From Geopsychrobacter electrodiphilus DSM 16401 (lineage in GTDB: Bacteria > Desulfobacterota > Desulfuromonadia > Desulfuromonadales > Geopsychrobacteraceae), in assembly GCF_000384395.1 (NCBI RefSeq), contig NZ_ARWE01000001.1:1948894-2012893 (forward strand): a stretch of DNA of 64,000 bases, read 5' to 3'. Both the position numbers and the translations under genes were made by a program. Below the pieces are notes generated by a model that saw nothing but the letters and a program-made list of their open reading frames with translations, did not search any database and was not told the DNA's origin. Within the stretch, counting starts at the first letter, position 1. Every line of letters begins with the position of its first letter. Positions 1 to 9,067 of the stretch are shown here, piece by piece.

Positions 1-2
1 TG

Positions 3-1148
3 ATCACCGCCGCCAAAAATCTGCATGAGCCCTGCGCTATAAACAGCTGTCTTGGTGCCCATGTTTTCGACATCGAGGGTCAGTCGGTTGTCACTATCGG
101 CGCTCGCTTCACGGTCCTGGCGACGGGAGGAGCCGGCAAGGTTTATCTTTATACCTGCAACCCCGATGTCGCGACCGGTGATGGGGTCGCCATGGCCTGG
201 CGTGCCGGAGCCGCGGTGGCAAATATGGAATTCATGCAGTTCCACCCGACCACGCTCTATCATCCCAACGCCAAATCGTTTCTAATTTCAGAAGCCGTGC
301 GCGGTGAGGGGGCCATTTTGCGCCGCCGCGACGGCACGGCCTTTATGGCCGACCAGCATCCGCTCAAAGATCTCGCACCGCGCGATATTGTCGCCCGGGC
401 GATCGATCATCAGATGAAACAGTACGGGGATGACTGCGTTTTTCTCGACATGACCCATAAGAGCGCCGACTATATCTGTGATCGATTTCCGATGATCTAT
501 GAAACCTGTCTCGAATACGGGATCGATATGACAAAGGAGCCGATCCCGGTGGTCCCTGCGGCACATTATCTCTGCGGCGGAGTTCAGGTCGACAGTCATG
601 GCGAAAGCGGCATCAGAAACCTGTTTGTCATCGGCGAAAGCGCCTGCACCGGACTGCATGGCGCCAATCGTCTCGCCAGCAACAGCCTGCTTGAGGGGGT
701 AGTGTTCGCCCGTCGTGCGGCCGAAACCTCATTGCAACGTTTGGCCTCCTCCCCTGCTGAATTCCCAAGCATCGCGCCATGGGACTCAGGAAACGCGACC
801 GACAGTGACGAAGAGGTCATTGTCGCGCACAACTGGGAAGAGATCAGACGCTGCATGTGGAGCTATGTCGGGATCGTTCGATCCAACAAGCGCCTGACCC
901 GCGCCCTGATGCGGATTCAACTGATTCAACAGGAGATCATTGAATACTACTGGAACTTCCATTTGACCTCCGACCTCATCGAACTGCGCAACATCGCCAC
1001 CGTCGCAGAACTGATCGTTAAAAGCGCCCTGCAACGCAAAGAGAGTCGCGGGCTGCACTTCACCCTCGATTACCCGGAGCGGGATGACCAGAACTGGAAA
1101 AAGGACACCGTCATTCCCGGGGCAACATTCGAAAATCTGAGTCAGTAA
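3..1148 (+). CDS. nadB: L-aspartate oxidase, 5' end outside window
   Basis: Catalyses FAD-dependent oxidation of L-aspartate to iminoaspartate, the first step of de novo NAD synthesis, in the cytosol. The frame is open from base 3, so the N-terminal FAD dinucleotide motif lies upstream of the window; about 381 residues are visible. Seen here are the flavoprotein motif ATGGAGKVY, the FMQFHPT motif, the substrate-loop SEAVRGEGA, the active-site stretch [10 protein letters not shown], and the FAD-contacting [16 protein letters not shown] near the C-terminus, followed by the helical succinate-dehydrogenase-type C-terminal domain. A fumarate reductase flavoprotein subunit is the alternative, but the [13 protein letters not shown] ending favours NadB. 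It is followed after 16 bp by a chorismate mutase on the same strand, so they are probably cotranscribed. Confidence 0.93.
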   Translation: MTAAKNLHEPCAINSCLGAHVFDIEGQSVVTIGARFTVLATGGAGKVYLYTCNPDVATGDGVAMAWRAGAAVANMEFMQFHPTTLYHPNAKSFLISEAVRGEGAILRRRDGTAFMADQHPLKDLAPRDIVARAIDHQMKQYGDDCVFLDMTHKSADYICDRFPMIYETCLEYGIDMTKEPIPVVPAAHYLCGGVQVDSHGESGIRNLFVIGESACTGLHGANRLASNSLLEGVVFARRAAETSLQRLASSPAEFPSIAPWDSGNATDSDEEVIVAHNWEEIRRCMWSYVGIVRSNKRLTRALMRIQLIQQEIIEYYWNFHLTSDLIELRNIATVAELIVKSALQRKESRGLHFTLDYPERDDQNWKKDTVIPGATFENLSQ

Positions 1149-1164
1149 GGACAGGACATTCTTT

Positions 1165-1440
1165 ATGGATATCGACGAGATCCGGATTGCGATCAATCGT
1201 ATTGACAACGATCTGCTGCGGCTGTTCAACGAACGCGCCGCCCTGGCCCTTGAGATCGGCCACATCAAAAGAGACCTCGACCTGCCGATCTACGATCCAC
1301 GCCGCGAGAAACTGATTTTTGAGAGGATGCGCCAGGAGAATCCCGGTCCGCTGGAGAGCGCCGCGGTCGTTCGTCTGTTTGAACGCGTCATTGACGAGAG
1401 CCGCAGCCTTGAGCGGTCCGAGAGCCGAAAGGGTAAATAG
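1165..1440 (+). CDS. aroQ: AroQ-class chorismate mutase, monofunctional
   Basis: Converts chorismate to prephenate for phenylalanine and tyrosine synthesis. The 91 residues are the usual size of a single AroQ domain and look all-helical. Residues matching the E. coli P-protein active site are present: Arg in NRIDNDLL, Lys in GHIKRD, and the D-x-R-R-E stretch DPRREKLI. No prephenate dehydratase domain is fused. The stop codon abuts the ATG of the next gene at 1441, which suggests translational coupling to a DAHP-synthase regulatory domain. AroQ proteins in some bacteria form complexes with DAHP synthase, so the pairing makes sense. The family call is firm; the in vivo role is inferred. Confidence 0.88.
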   Translation: MDIDEIRIAINRIDNDLLRLFNERAALALEIGHIKRDLDLPIYDPRREKLIFERMRQENPGPLESAAVVRLFERVIDESRSLERSESRKGK

Positions 1441-1650
1441 ATGCTGGTAGTCATGAAGAAACGGGCAAGCGAAGAGGAGTTGGAACAGGTCAAGGAATTT
1501 CTGGTCGAGCTCGATTGTGATTTCCACCAGTCCACCGGCAGTGAACGGGTTATCCTGGGAGTCGTTGGCGATACCCATGCGATCTCGGAGGAGCAGTTAC
1601 GAGCCAGGCCAGGCGTCCTTGAGGTGTTTCGGATCCCGGCAGAGGACTAG
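1441..1650 (+). CDS. Free-standing ferredoxin-like DAHP-synthase regulatory domain
   Basis: A 69-residue protein that resembles only the N-terminal ferredoxin-like (FXD) domain of type I-beta DAHP synthases, with a beta-alpha-beta start LVVMKKRASEEEL and the strand pattern VILGVVGDT. In full-length enzymes this domain binds Phe or Tyr and gives feedback inhibition. Here the frame ends in TAG at 1648-1650, a hairpin follows, and no aldolase barrel is encoded downstream, so it is either a deliberate single-domain protein or the remnant of a DAHP synthase. It directly abuts aroQ. It may act in trans on chorismate mutase or on a DAHP synthase encoded elsewhere; that is inference. Confidence 0.6.
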   Translation: MLVVMKKRASEEELEQVKEFLVELDCDFHQSTGSERVILGVVGDTHAISEEQLRARPGVLEVFRIPAED

Positions 1651-1693
1651 CTTGCCGCAGCGCTGCACGCCCTATGAGACCTTAAAAAAGCAT

Positions 1694-1725
1694 AAGCAGG
1701 GCCGACTGATTTGTCGACCCTGCTT
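1694..1725 (+). terminator. Hairpin ending the nadB-aroQ unit
   Basis: Inverted arms aagcagggccgac and gtcgaccctgctt are separated by 6 nt, with one G-T pair. It lies 44 bp after the small regulatory-domain gene and before the convergent pyrE. The following T content is poor, so termination may be weak or bidirectional. Confidence 0.55.
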
Positions 1726-1801
1726 AGAGTATGACGTTAAATATATATGTCTATTTAATTGATAAATAAAGTTTTTATATTTTTAATCATATTTCTCGGA
1801 T

Positions 1802-2359
1802 CTATTTCCCGACAATTTCAGTCCGGGTGAAGACCGAGCGCAAGACCTGCCCGGCGCCTTCGATATTTTCACGCGCGCCCTCTTCACGATCTACCAGAGT
1901 GACGATCCCGAGAACCACGAGACCTTCCTCCTGTGCGCGTTCAACGGCCTGCATGGAAGATCCTCCGGTCGTCGTGACATCTTCGACGATGACAACCCGC
2001 GATCCCGGCGGCAGGTTTTTCCGCCCCTCCAGCCATTGGCCAGTACCATGCCCTTTCGGCTCCTTGCGGATAATGAAGGCATGCACCGGTTGGCCGTCAA
2101 GCTCAGCCGCTATCGACGTCGCCGTGGCGATGGGATCGGCACCCAGGGTCAGACCACCCACGCCGTGAATCGGACCCTCGAACTTTTTAACCTCTTCCCA
2201 GAACGCCTTACCCGTTAACAGGCCACCCCTGGCGTGCAAGGTTGTCTGCTTCCCGTCAAAGTAAAAATTGCTCTTGCGCCCCGAAGCCAGTGTCACTTCA
2301 CGCTGTTCGTAGGACATTTCCAGAATAATTTTCTTCAGTTCGCTTTTAACACTACTCAT
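1802..2359 (-). CDS. pyrE: Orotate phosphoribosyltransferase
   Basis: Transfers the phosphoribosyl group of PRPP to orotate, giving OMP in pyrimidine synthesis. The 185-residue protein shows the PRPP-binding signature VVIVEDVTTTGGSS near residues 120-135, a GGLTLGADP loop, and the orotate-contacting FIIRKEPKGHGT. The start ATG at 2357-2359 was preferred over an upstream in-frame ATG at 2458 because it has a good ribosome-binding site (GGAGAG) and because the longer version would be translated from a repeat array. It is the last gene of a minus-strand purL-purQ-purF-pyrE run, but 173 bp of repeat lie between it and purF, so cotranscription is uncertain. Confidence 0.93.
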   Translation of the reverse strand: MSSVKSELKKIILEMSYEQREVTLASGRKSNFYFDGKQTTLHARGGLLTGKAFWEEVKKFEGPIHGVGGLTLGADPIATATSIAAELDGQPVHAFIIRKEPKGHGTGQWLEGRKNLPPGSRVVIVEDVTTTGGSSMQAVERAQEEGLVVLGIVTLVDREEGARENIEGAGQVLRSVFTRTEIVGK

Positions 2360-2380
2360 CACTCTCTCCAAGTTAGTTCC

Positions 2381-2528
2381 GTGAGGAGTGAGGGTAAAGG
2401 TGAGGAGTGAGGAGTAAGGGGTGAGTCGAAAAGGTCTAATCAAGACCTCACACCTCACACCTCACACCTCACACCTCACACCTCACACCTCACACCTCAC
2501 ACCTCACACCTCACACCTCACACCTCAC
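2381..2528. repeat. Palindromic heptamer array, copy 1
   Basis: A perfect tandem array of acctcac, 12 units of 7 bp, fills 2445-2528. It is preceded at 2381-2426 by degenerate inverted heptamers of the type gtgagga. The two halves can pair into one long hairpin with a short loop. It fills most of the pyrE-purF gap. Related arrays lie at 7771-7846 and 13141-13219. Confidence 0.9.
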
Positions 2529-2532
2529 GATC

Positions 2533-3939
2533 TCAAAATAATCCCAACTGTTTGTCAGCTTTCAAACGCGGGAACTTGACCGGGTATCTGCCGTTAAAGC
2601 AGGCGTCACAAAAGGTCGAGCATCCCTCCCCCGAAGCATGCACCGACTTCAACAGGCCCTCTTCCGACAGATAACCAATGCTGTCCGCGGTGACATACCT
2701 GGCGATCTCCTCGACGCTGTGCGAAGCAGAAATCAGCTCCTTGCGCGATGGCGTATCAATGCCGTAATAACAGGGGAAGCTGGTCGGCGGGCTGGAAATA
2801 CGCAGATGAACCTCTGTCGCGCCGGCATCACGCAGCATCTTGACGATCTTGCGTGAGGTCGTACCGCGGACAATCGAGTCATCCACCACAACCACCCTCT
2901 TCCCTTCCAGCAGGTCCCGCACCGGGTTAAGTTTCAGCTTGACCCCGAAGTGACGAATCGACTGCTGGGGCTCAATGAAGGTTCGCCCCACGTAGTGGTT
3001 GCGGATCAGGCCCATCTCAAACGGGAGGCCTGACTCTTCGGCGAAGCCCATGGCTGCCGGAACGCCTGAGTCGGGGACGGCGATAACCAGGTCCGCCTCA
3101 ACCCCGTGCTCCCGGGCAAGCTGGCGGCCGGATTCCTTACGCACCGAGTAAACCATCCGGCCGTAGATACGACTGTCAGGACGGGCGAAGTAAACATATT
3201 CGAAGATGCAGGGGGTTGGACTCGTCTCTTTAAAGGGGGAAAACGATTTCATCCCGGTTTTATCGATGACAACCATCTCACCCGGCGCGATCTCGCGGAT
3301 GAACTCGGCATCGACCAGATCGAAGGCGCAGGATTCAGAGGCGACGATATAGGCTCCATCCAGGCGGCCGAGGCACAGCGGGCGAAATCCGTTGGGATCG
3401 CGCGCGGCGATGAGCCGGGACTCGGTTAAGAGCAGCAGGCTGTAGGCCCCCTGGACGATATGCAGCGCCTCGCAGATCCGATCGATCAACGAATCGGACT
3501 GCGCCCGGGCCAGCAGATGGATAATGGTTTCGGTATCCGCCGTAGTCGAGAAGATCGAACCGCTCTGCTCCAGCCGGCTGCGTACCTCCTGGGCATTGAC
3601 CAGGTTGCCGTTATGTGAAACCGCGATGCTGCCGCGGGAATAATCGACCACAATCGGCTGACAGTTTTTAATGTCATTCCCGCCGGCGGTCGAATAGCGC
3701 ACATGACCGATCGCTGAACGTCCGGGGAGGTGATCGAAGACCTGTCCCTTTTTAAACACATCCGAGACCAGACCTAGGCCCTTATGGGCGTGCAGTCGAT
3801 AGCCGTCGGAGGAGACGATACCACAACCCTCCTGCCCGCGATGCTGCAGGGCATAAAGACCGAGGTAGGTCAGGTTAGCCGCTTCCGGATGGCCAAAAAC
3901 CCCAAAAACGCCACATTCTTCGTGCAGTTTATCGAACAT
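2533..3939 (-). CDS. purF: Amidophosphoribosyltransferase
   Basis: First committed enzyme of purine synthesis: PRPP plus glutamine gives 5-phosphoribosylamine. The 468 residues match the usual length. An 8-residue propeptide precedes Cys9 (LHEECGVFG), the expected N-terminal nucleophile of the glutaminase domain after processing. The C-terminal half has the PRPP motif [13 protein letters not shown]. Cysteines near the C-terminus ([12 protein letters not shown]) fit the Fe-S type of PurF. It starts 8 bp after the purQ stop, so the two are clearly one operon. Confidence 0.96.
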   Translation of the reverse strand: MFDKLHEECGVFGVFGHPEAANLTYLGLYALQHRGQEGCGIVSSDGYRLHAHKGLGLVSDVFKKGQVFDHLPGRSAIGHVRYSTAGGNDIKNCQPIVVDYSRGSIAVSHNGNLVNAQEVRSRLEQSGSIFSTTADTETIIHLLARAQSDSLIDRICEALHIVQGAYSLLLLTESRLIAARDPNGFRPLCLGRLDGAYIVASESCAFDLVDAEFIREIAPGEMVVIDKTGMKSFSPFKETSPTPCIFEYVYFARPDSRIYGRMVYSVRKESGRQLAREHGVEADLVIAVPDSGVPAAMGFAEESGLPFEMGLIRNHYVGRTFIEPQQSIRHFGVKLKLNPVRDLLEGKRVVVVDDSIVRGTTSRKIVKMLRDAGATEVHLRISSPPTSFPCYYGIDTPSRKELISASHSVEEIARYVTADSIGYLSEEGLLKSVHASGEGCSTFCDACFNGRYPVKFPRLKADKQLGLF

Positions 3940-3947
3940 TTATTATC

Positions 3948-4772
3948 CTAAAGCAGGTTCTCGCGAACGTAATTGATCGCATTCTGGTAGAGCCAGAGCC
4001 CCATCCCCTCTTGCGGCAGCGTCTCACGGGTCCAGCGCGGGTGCTGGGTATAGTGGACATAGGCTTCCGGGTGGGGCATCAACCCGAACAACCGGCCGCT
4101 GGGGTCACACACACCCGCGATGGCATTGATACTCCCGTTCGGGTTGGCGGGATAATCCATGGTCGGCTGAAAAGCGGCATCGGCGTAACGCAAAGGAGCC
4201 AGATGGGCGTCTTCAATCCGGGCCAGAGTGGCATCGCTGTCGACGACAAACTTCCCTTCCCCATGCCGCACCGGGAGGTAAATACCTTTCAGCCCCTGGG
4301 TGTAGATACAGGGCGATTGGCTGTCCGCTTGCAGATAGACCCAGCGATCGATAAAACGGCCCGAATCGTTGTGGGTCAGGGTGCAGGTCTGGTCCTGATA
4401 GTCCTGGTCCGCTGCCGGCAGCAGGCCCATTTTGACCATGAGCTGGAAGCCGTTGCAGACCCCCATAATCAGCTTGCCATCGACGATAAACTGCGCCATC
4501 TGCTCAGCCAGCGAGGCACCGCCACCTGCGACCGGCGCATGCAGCAGCCGATTGGCTCCCGCCTTGGCGCTGCCGAGGTCATCGCCATCCAGGAACCCCC
4601 CGGCCAGGTTCAAAAAGTGGTAGTCCTCGAGCTTCACCCGTCCGGCCAGCAGTTCGGCGATGTGGATCGCCTCGGCGACTTCTGATCCGGCCAGGCGACA
4701 GGCCTCGGCGACCTCACGTTCACAGTTGGTTCCGTTGCCGGCGATCACCAGCGATCTGACTTGTTTTGCCAT
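3948..4772 (-). CDS. purQ: FGAM synthase glutaminase subunit
   Basis: Supplies ammonia from glutamine to PurL in the fourth step of purine synthesis. The 274-residue class I amidotransferase has the nucleophile elbow GVCNGFQ and the catalytic His-Glu in HPEAYVH near the C-terminus. The ATG at 4770-4772 was chosen because a GGGAG ribosome-binding site precedes it; a longer start at 4802 would overlap the end of purL. It begins 2 bp after the purL stop, suggesting coupled translation and stoichiometric complex formation. Its length, about 50 residues above the small Bacillus PurQ, fits the form paired with long PurL proteins. Confidence 0.93.
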   Translation of the reverse strand: MAKQVRSLVIAGNGTNCEREVAEACRLAGSEVAEAIHIAELLAGRVKLEDYHFLNLAGGFLDGDDLGSAKAGANRLLHAPVAGGGASLAEQMAQFIVDGKLIMGVCNGFQLMVKMGLLPAADQDYQDQTCTLTHNDSGRFIDRWVYLQADSQSPCIYTQGLKGIYLPVRHGEGKFVVDSDATLARIEDAHLAPLRYADAAFQPTMDYPANPNGSINAIAGVCDPSGRLFGLMPHPEAYVHYTQHPRWTRETLPQEGMGLWLYQNAINYVRENLL

Positions 4773-4774
4773 CT

Positions 4775-7750
4775 TTAAAGCTCCCGCAACGGCGCCTGCC
4801 ACGCCTCTTTATTCTGATCATTGGTGGTTTCGATCAAAGGTTTACCGCCGCGACTGAGCGACAGCATCGGTTCAGCTGTGACTTCGCCGATCAGGGCGCA
4901 ATCACAGCCGGCAAACAAGGCTTCGAAGGCGCTTCTGCTCTCGGGCTTGATGCTGACCAGCAGCCGCGACTGGGATTCGGAGAAGAGCAGTGCGGCGTCG
5001 GACAGCTCGCCACGAACCGCGACCCTGGACAGGTCGGCCTGAATCCCGAAGCCGCCGGCGAAGGCTGTTTCGGCCAGAGAGACCGCCAGGCCACCATCGG
5101 ACAGGTCATGACAGCTGCGCAGCAGGCCTTTATCTTGCGCCTGATTGACGGTCTTGTACAAGCTGTAGGCTCGTTGTGCATCGACCCGGGGTACGTTGGC
5201 CCCAAGCTCACCGCACATGCGGTAATATTCAGAACCACCCAGCTCATCGGCGGTGCTGCCGAGCAGATAAACCAGATCACCCGGGGTCTTCACGTCCATG
5301 GTCACCGCTTTGCGCACATCGTCGATCTTGCCGATGACCGAAAAAAGGACGGTCGGCGGGATCGAGATTTTCGTGTCACCGATCTGATAGTCGTTCTTCA
5401 TCGAGTCCTTGCCGCTGATCAGCGGCACGCCGAAGGCCACGCAGTACTCGTAGAGCGCCTTGTTGGCCCGCACCAGCTGCGCGGCCTTGTAGGCGCCGTC
5501 CGGGGTGCGCTCGCTCTCGACCGGATCACACCAGCAGAAGTTGTCGAGACCGGCAACATGCTCAATGTTTCCGCCCACCGCAACATAGTTGCGCAGCGCC
5601 TCGTCAATGGCGCAGGCCATCATGTGATAGGTGTCAATATCGCTGTAACTCGGGCAGATGCCGTGAGCAGTGACTATCCCTTCGAAGCTGTCGAACAGCG
5701 GACGATAGACCGCCGCATCGCTCGGGCCGTCGTTGGCAACACCGGTCAGGGGTTTCACAACCGAGCCGGCCTGAACCTCATGATCATAGCGGCGCACCAC
5801 CGACTCTTTCGAACAGATATTCAAGCGCCCAAGCAAACCAAGCAGATCCGCCTGCAGGTCACGGCCGGCAATTGACGGTTCCCTGTGCCCCTTGTTCTCC
5901 CAGCGGGCCAGAATCTGCATCTGCGGCACGCCGCCATGCAGAAACTCCATATCGAGACAGCAGACGGTCTCCCCCTTGTAGAGGCAATGGTAATAGCCCG
6001 AATCGGTAAACTGCCCCAGGTCGGTCGCTTCAACCCCCATCTCGCGTGCGAGCTGCATGAAGGCGGTGAGGTTCTTCTCGGGAACCGCCAACGACATGCG
6101 CTCCTGGGCTTCGGAAATCAATATTTCCCAGGGCTGCAGGCCGGGATATTTCAGCGGCGCACGATCAAGGTGCAGCTCGAGACCGCCGGTGTCTTCGGCC
6201 ATCTCGCCGATGGAGGATGAGAGCCCCCCTGCCCCGTTGTCGGTAATCGAGTTATACAGACCGCGGTCGCGCGCGATGATCAGAAAATCAAACATGCGGC
6301 GCTGGGTGATCGGGTCACCGATCTGCACCGCGGTAACGGGCGAGCCCTCATGCAACTCTTCCGAGGAGAAGGTCGCGCCGTGAATGCCATCCTTGCCGAT
6401 GCGCCCGCCGGTCATAACGATGTGGTCCCCGACCAGCACCTGTTTTTCGTGACAGGGCTTGCCGTTAAGTCGGGCCGGCATTATTGAGGCGGTGCCGCAA
6501 TAGACCAGGGGTTTCCCCGCAAAGCGGTCATCAAACTGAATCGAACCATTGATCGTCGGGATGCCGCTCTTGTTGCCGCCATGCTCAACCCCTTCGACCA
6601 CCCCTTCAAAGATGCGCCGGGGATGCAGCAGGCGCGGCGGGAGCGGTTGGGTGAAAAAAGGGGAAGCAAAACAGAAGACGTCGGTGTTAAAGATCAGGCG
6701 CGCACCCATGCCGGTGCCGTAGCCATCACGGTTGACCCCGACAATGCCGGTCAGCGCCCCGCCGTAAGGATCGAGGGCCGAGGGAGAGTTGTGGGTCTCA
6801 ACCTTGAAGACCATGCTCCAGTCGTCGTTGAACTTGATCACCCCGGCGTTGTCCTTGAAGACCGACAGACAAAAATCGTCCTTGCCGAGGTTCCGGCGAA
6901 TATCCCGCGTTGCACCGACGATATAGGTTTTAAACAACGAATCGATGGTTTCGGCGTTGCCATGCTCATCGGTATAATCAATTTTTGCCGAGAAGATTTT
7001 GTGTTTGCAGTGCTCGCTCCAGGTCTGCGCCAGCGCCTCAAGCTCCACATCCGTCAGCTCTGAACCCAGGCCTTTTTCACGGCGCTTCGCCTGCACCGCG
7101 GGATCATTGACATGGGCCTGGAGGGTCTTCATCTCCAGCAGGTTCAGCGCCAGCATCCCGTCGCGACTGATCTGCAGCAGCTCGGCATCGCTGACGTTCA
7201 GATTGATCTTCTGCACGCATACTTCGGCGGCGGCGGCGACCCGCGGCAGGCTGACCGGAACCCCTTTACTGGCGTCGAGTTCATCCTTGGCCAGAATGGT
7301 CCAGCGCTGAATCAGACCATTGGCCAGAAAGCCGCTGGCGACCTGCTCGGCCTGTGCCTTGTCAATCGCTCCGCTCAGCAGATACTGCACCGAGGTATAG
7401 ACCGCTTCCCCAGCGGCAAAAGGCCGCCCGGTCTGATACTCAATCGCCTCGCGCGCCGTACGACCGATGTTGTCCGTCACGCCCGGACGAAACCCGATTT
7501 CAATCAGCACATCAAAATCATGGGCCAGGGGACGGTCGATGGCAACCTGCTGAATGACCGGGTCGCTCAAGGGGCCCCGGGCCGCGGCCTGAATCTCGGA
7601 GGGGTTCAAGTCGGCATCAAGGGTGTAGACATCCAGGGTCTGGACCTGAGTCAACTTCAGCCCGAGGTGATGATTAATCTCAGCCTTGATCCGCTCACCG
7701 CGCGCATCCCGCACGCCATCTTTCAAACCAACCACAATCCTGCAAGGCAT
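4775..7750 (-). CDS. purL: FGAM synthase with fused N-terminal PurS domains
   Basis: ATP-dependent conversion of FGAR to FGAM. At 991 residues it is longer than small PurL (about 740) and shorter than the enterobacterial PurL (about 1300), which also carries the glutaminase. The first 160 or so residues look like two PurS-type halves, one starting CRIVVGLKDGVRDARG and one starting DVLIEIGFRPGVTDN, followed by the synthetase core with TWSEHCKHKIF, VETHNSPSALDPYGGA and the second-half GVANDGPSDAAVYRP and CHDLSDGGLAVSLAE. The glutaminase is the separate adjacent purQ. It is first in the purL-purQ-purF run. The call is firm; the reading of the N-terminus as a PurS pair is by pattern only. Confidence 0.94.
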   Translation of the reverse strand: MPCRIVVGLKDGVRDARGERIKAEINHHLGLKLTQVQTLDVYTLDADLNPSEIQAAARGPLSDPVIQQVAIDRPLAHDFDVLIEIGFRPGVTDNIGRTAREAIEYQTGRPFAAGEAVYTSVQYLLSGAIDKAQAEQVASGFLANGLIQRWTILAKDELDASKGVPVSLPRVAAAAEVCVQKINLNVSDAELLQISRDGMLALNLLEMKTLQAHVNDPAVQAKRREKGLGSELTDVELEALAQTWSEHCKHKIFSAKIDYTDEHGNAETIDSLFKTYIVGATRDIRRNLGKDDFCLSVFKDNAGVIKFNDDWSMVFKVETHNSPSALDPYGGALTGIVGVNRDGYGTGMGARLIFNTDVFCFASPFFTQPLPPRLLHPRRIFEGVVEGVEHGGNKSGIPTINGSIQFDDRFAGKPLVYCGTASIMPARLNGKPCHEKQVLVGDHIVMTGGRIGKDGIHGATFSSEELHEGSPVTAVQIGDPITQRRMFDFLIIARDRGLYNSITDNGAGGLSSSIGEMAEDTGGLELHLDRAPLKYPGLQPWEILISEAQERMSLAVPEKNLTAFMQLAREMGVEATDLGQFTDSGYYHCLYKGETVCCLDMEFLHGGVPQMQILARWENKGHREPSIAGRDLQADLLGLLGRLNICSKESVVRRYDHEVQAGSVVKPLTGVANDGPSDAAVYRPLFDSFEGIVTAHGICPSYSDIDTYHMMACAIDEALRNYVAVGGNIEHVAGLDNFCWCDPVESERTPDGAYKAAQLVRANKALYEYCVAFGVPLISGKDSMKNDYQIGDTKISIPPTVLFSVIGKIDDVRKAVTMDVKTPGDLVYLLGSTADELGGSEYYRMCGELGANVPRVDAQRAYSLYKTVNQAQDKGLLRSCHDLSDGGLAVSLAETAFAGGFGIQADLSRVAVRGELSDAALLFSESQSRLLVSIKPESRSAFEALFAGCDCALIGEVTAEPMLSLSRGGKPLIETTNDQNKEAWQAPLREL

Positions 7751-7770
7751 GAACTGCTCCTTATGAAATC

Positions 7771-7846
7771 TGTGAAGTGTGAGGCGTGAAGGGTGAGTGA
7801 TTATAAAGCATTATACTCTTCACTCCTCACTCCTCACCCCTCACTC
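7771..7846. repeat. Palindromic heptamer array, copy 2
   Basis: Degenerate gtgaggN-type heptamers (7771-7798) face cctcac-type heptamers (7816-7846) across an AT-rich loop. It lies between purL and the hydrolase gene and has the same architecture as 2381-2528, but each arm holds only about four units. Confidence 0.8.
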
Positions 7847-7883
7847 ATCTTTAATTGTCGCCAAAAACCCTTCTAAAACCATA

Positions 7884-8696
7884 TCAACACACATCCGTCG
7901 ACTCCTCACTGCCAGATTCAGGGCCTCTGGCACAAAAACTGTGACTGATGCTCGCCTGCTGACCAAGGAATATCTGCGGTGTACACCCCGGACAGGTCGC
8001 GAACATCCTTGCAATCTCCTGCTGTGCCAGTTCGGGATGGTTATTCTCTTCACTTAAGTGGGCCAGGAACACGGCTTCAAGCCCGTCCCAGGCGAGTCGC
8101 TGCAGGAGCTCAGCCGCTGAACGATTCGACAGGTGGCCGTGGCGCCCCTGAATCCGTTGTTTCAGGTGCCAGGGATAGGGGCCATCCAGCAGCATCTGTT
8201 CATCATGATTGCTCTCCAGCACCAGGATTCGCGAGCCTTCAAGGCGATCGACGACAAGCCGGGTCGAAAGACCCAGGTCCGTAGCGTAACCGATACGTCC
8301 CTCACGGGAATCAATGGTAAAACCGATCGGGTCAACCGCATCGTGCGTGGTCGAAAAGCTGGAGATTTCAAGACCGGCATGGGTAAAGCGTTGACCGGCG
8401 GTAATATAGCGGATATCGGCAATCGACCCGAGTCGAGATATTGCAGCGGCAGTTTCTGGAACGATGTAGACAGGAATTTTGTGGCGTCGGGCCAGAGGCC
8501 CGATACCACTGACATGGTCATGATGTTCATGGGTAACTAACAGGGCATCGAGATCATCGGCGCTAAGGCCAATTTCGCGCAGGCGACGATCGATTTCACG
8601 TGCAGAAAGGCCGGCATCAATCAATAAATGACAGCCGTCCGATTCGATCAGAGTCGCGTTGCCACGACTTCCACTGGCTAGCAGACAAACCCGCAA
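7884..8696 (-). CDS. MBL-fold metallohydrolase, YycJ/WalJ-like
   Basis: A 270-residue metallo-beta-lactamase-fold protein with the metal-binding motif THEHHDH near residue 55 and N-terminal SGSRGNATLIESD, typical of the small cytosolic YycJ-type hydrolases (proposed 5'-3' nucleases or phosphodiesterases). Further ligand candidates are the His in STTHDAVDP, the Asp in GYATDLG, and the late His in FLAHLSEENNHPE. No signal peptide is visible. It starts GTG or ATG-like MRVCLLASGS close to 8696 and faces away from the 9068 gene. The exact substrate cannot be read from sequence. Confidence 0.85.
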   Translation of the reverse strand: MRVCLLASGSRGNATLIESDGCHLLIDAGLSAREIDRRLREIGLSADDLDALLVTHEHHDHVSGIGPLARRHKIPVYIVPETAAAISRLGSIADIRYITAGQRFTHAGLEISSFSTTHDAVDPIGFTIDSREGRIGYATDLGLSTRLVVDRLEGSRILVLESNHDEQMLLDGPYPWHLKQRIQGRHGHLSNRSAAELLQRLAWDGLEAVFLAHLSEENNHPELAQQEIARMFATCPGCTPQIFLGQQASISHSFCARGPESGSEESTDVC

Positions 8697-8848
8697 GAAA
8701 TCTATCGCCCCTTCTTCCCCGTACAGGCCTGAGCTTATACCCGAAAACTCGGATCAGGGCAAGCAGAAAAGGGGAAATTAGTGGGCCGTTGTCAGGCGTC
8801 TGAACATCTAAAATGCGGGGCTTATAGATAGATATAACAGGGTGTTCA

Positions 8849-8912
8849 TCGGCCTGAAAGAGGCCGGCACCCGGTCACCGGCAGACAGGTTGTCAAAGGA
8901 CTCACACCGGGT
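8849..8912. other. Structured intergenic segment in divergent promoter region
   Basis: The 371-bp gap 8697-9067 separates divergent genes. It contains a hairpin (ggcct-gaaag-aggcc, 8851-8865) followed by a second element whose arms acccggt (8869-8875) and accgggt (8906-8912) are exact complements and enclose a small gaca/tgtc stem. It could be a structured leader for the downstream plus-strand gene or a regulatory site. It matched no riboswitch consensus that I could recall. Nothing else is recognisable in the gap. Confidence 0.35.
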
Positions 8913-9067
8913 AAAACAACGAATCGCAATCCCCGATCATTTCATGTTAAAGTGGCCCTTATTTTAATCAGCAACGACTAAACCGCATCAACCATCAATT
9001 AAAGGCTGGCCGCTCTTGATCTCGGCCCTTCCCTGAAGACGTTTATTTTAGTAAAGGCAAAATAGCC

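Noticed and set aside
4766-5875. 369-codon plus-strand frame opposite purL
   Set aside because: It is an antisense frame in a GC-rich gene; purL is unambiguous and continuous.
8849-8912. Cyclic di-GMP (GEMM) riboswitch
   Set aside because: The conserved GEMM core and tetraloop receptor pattern are missing.
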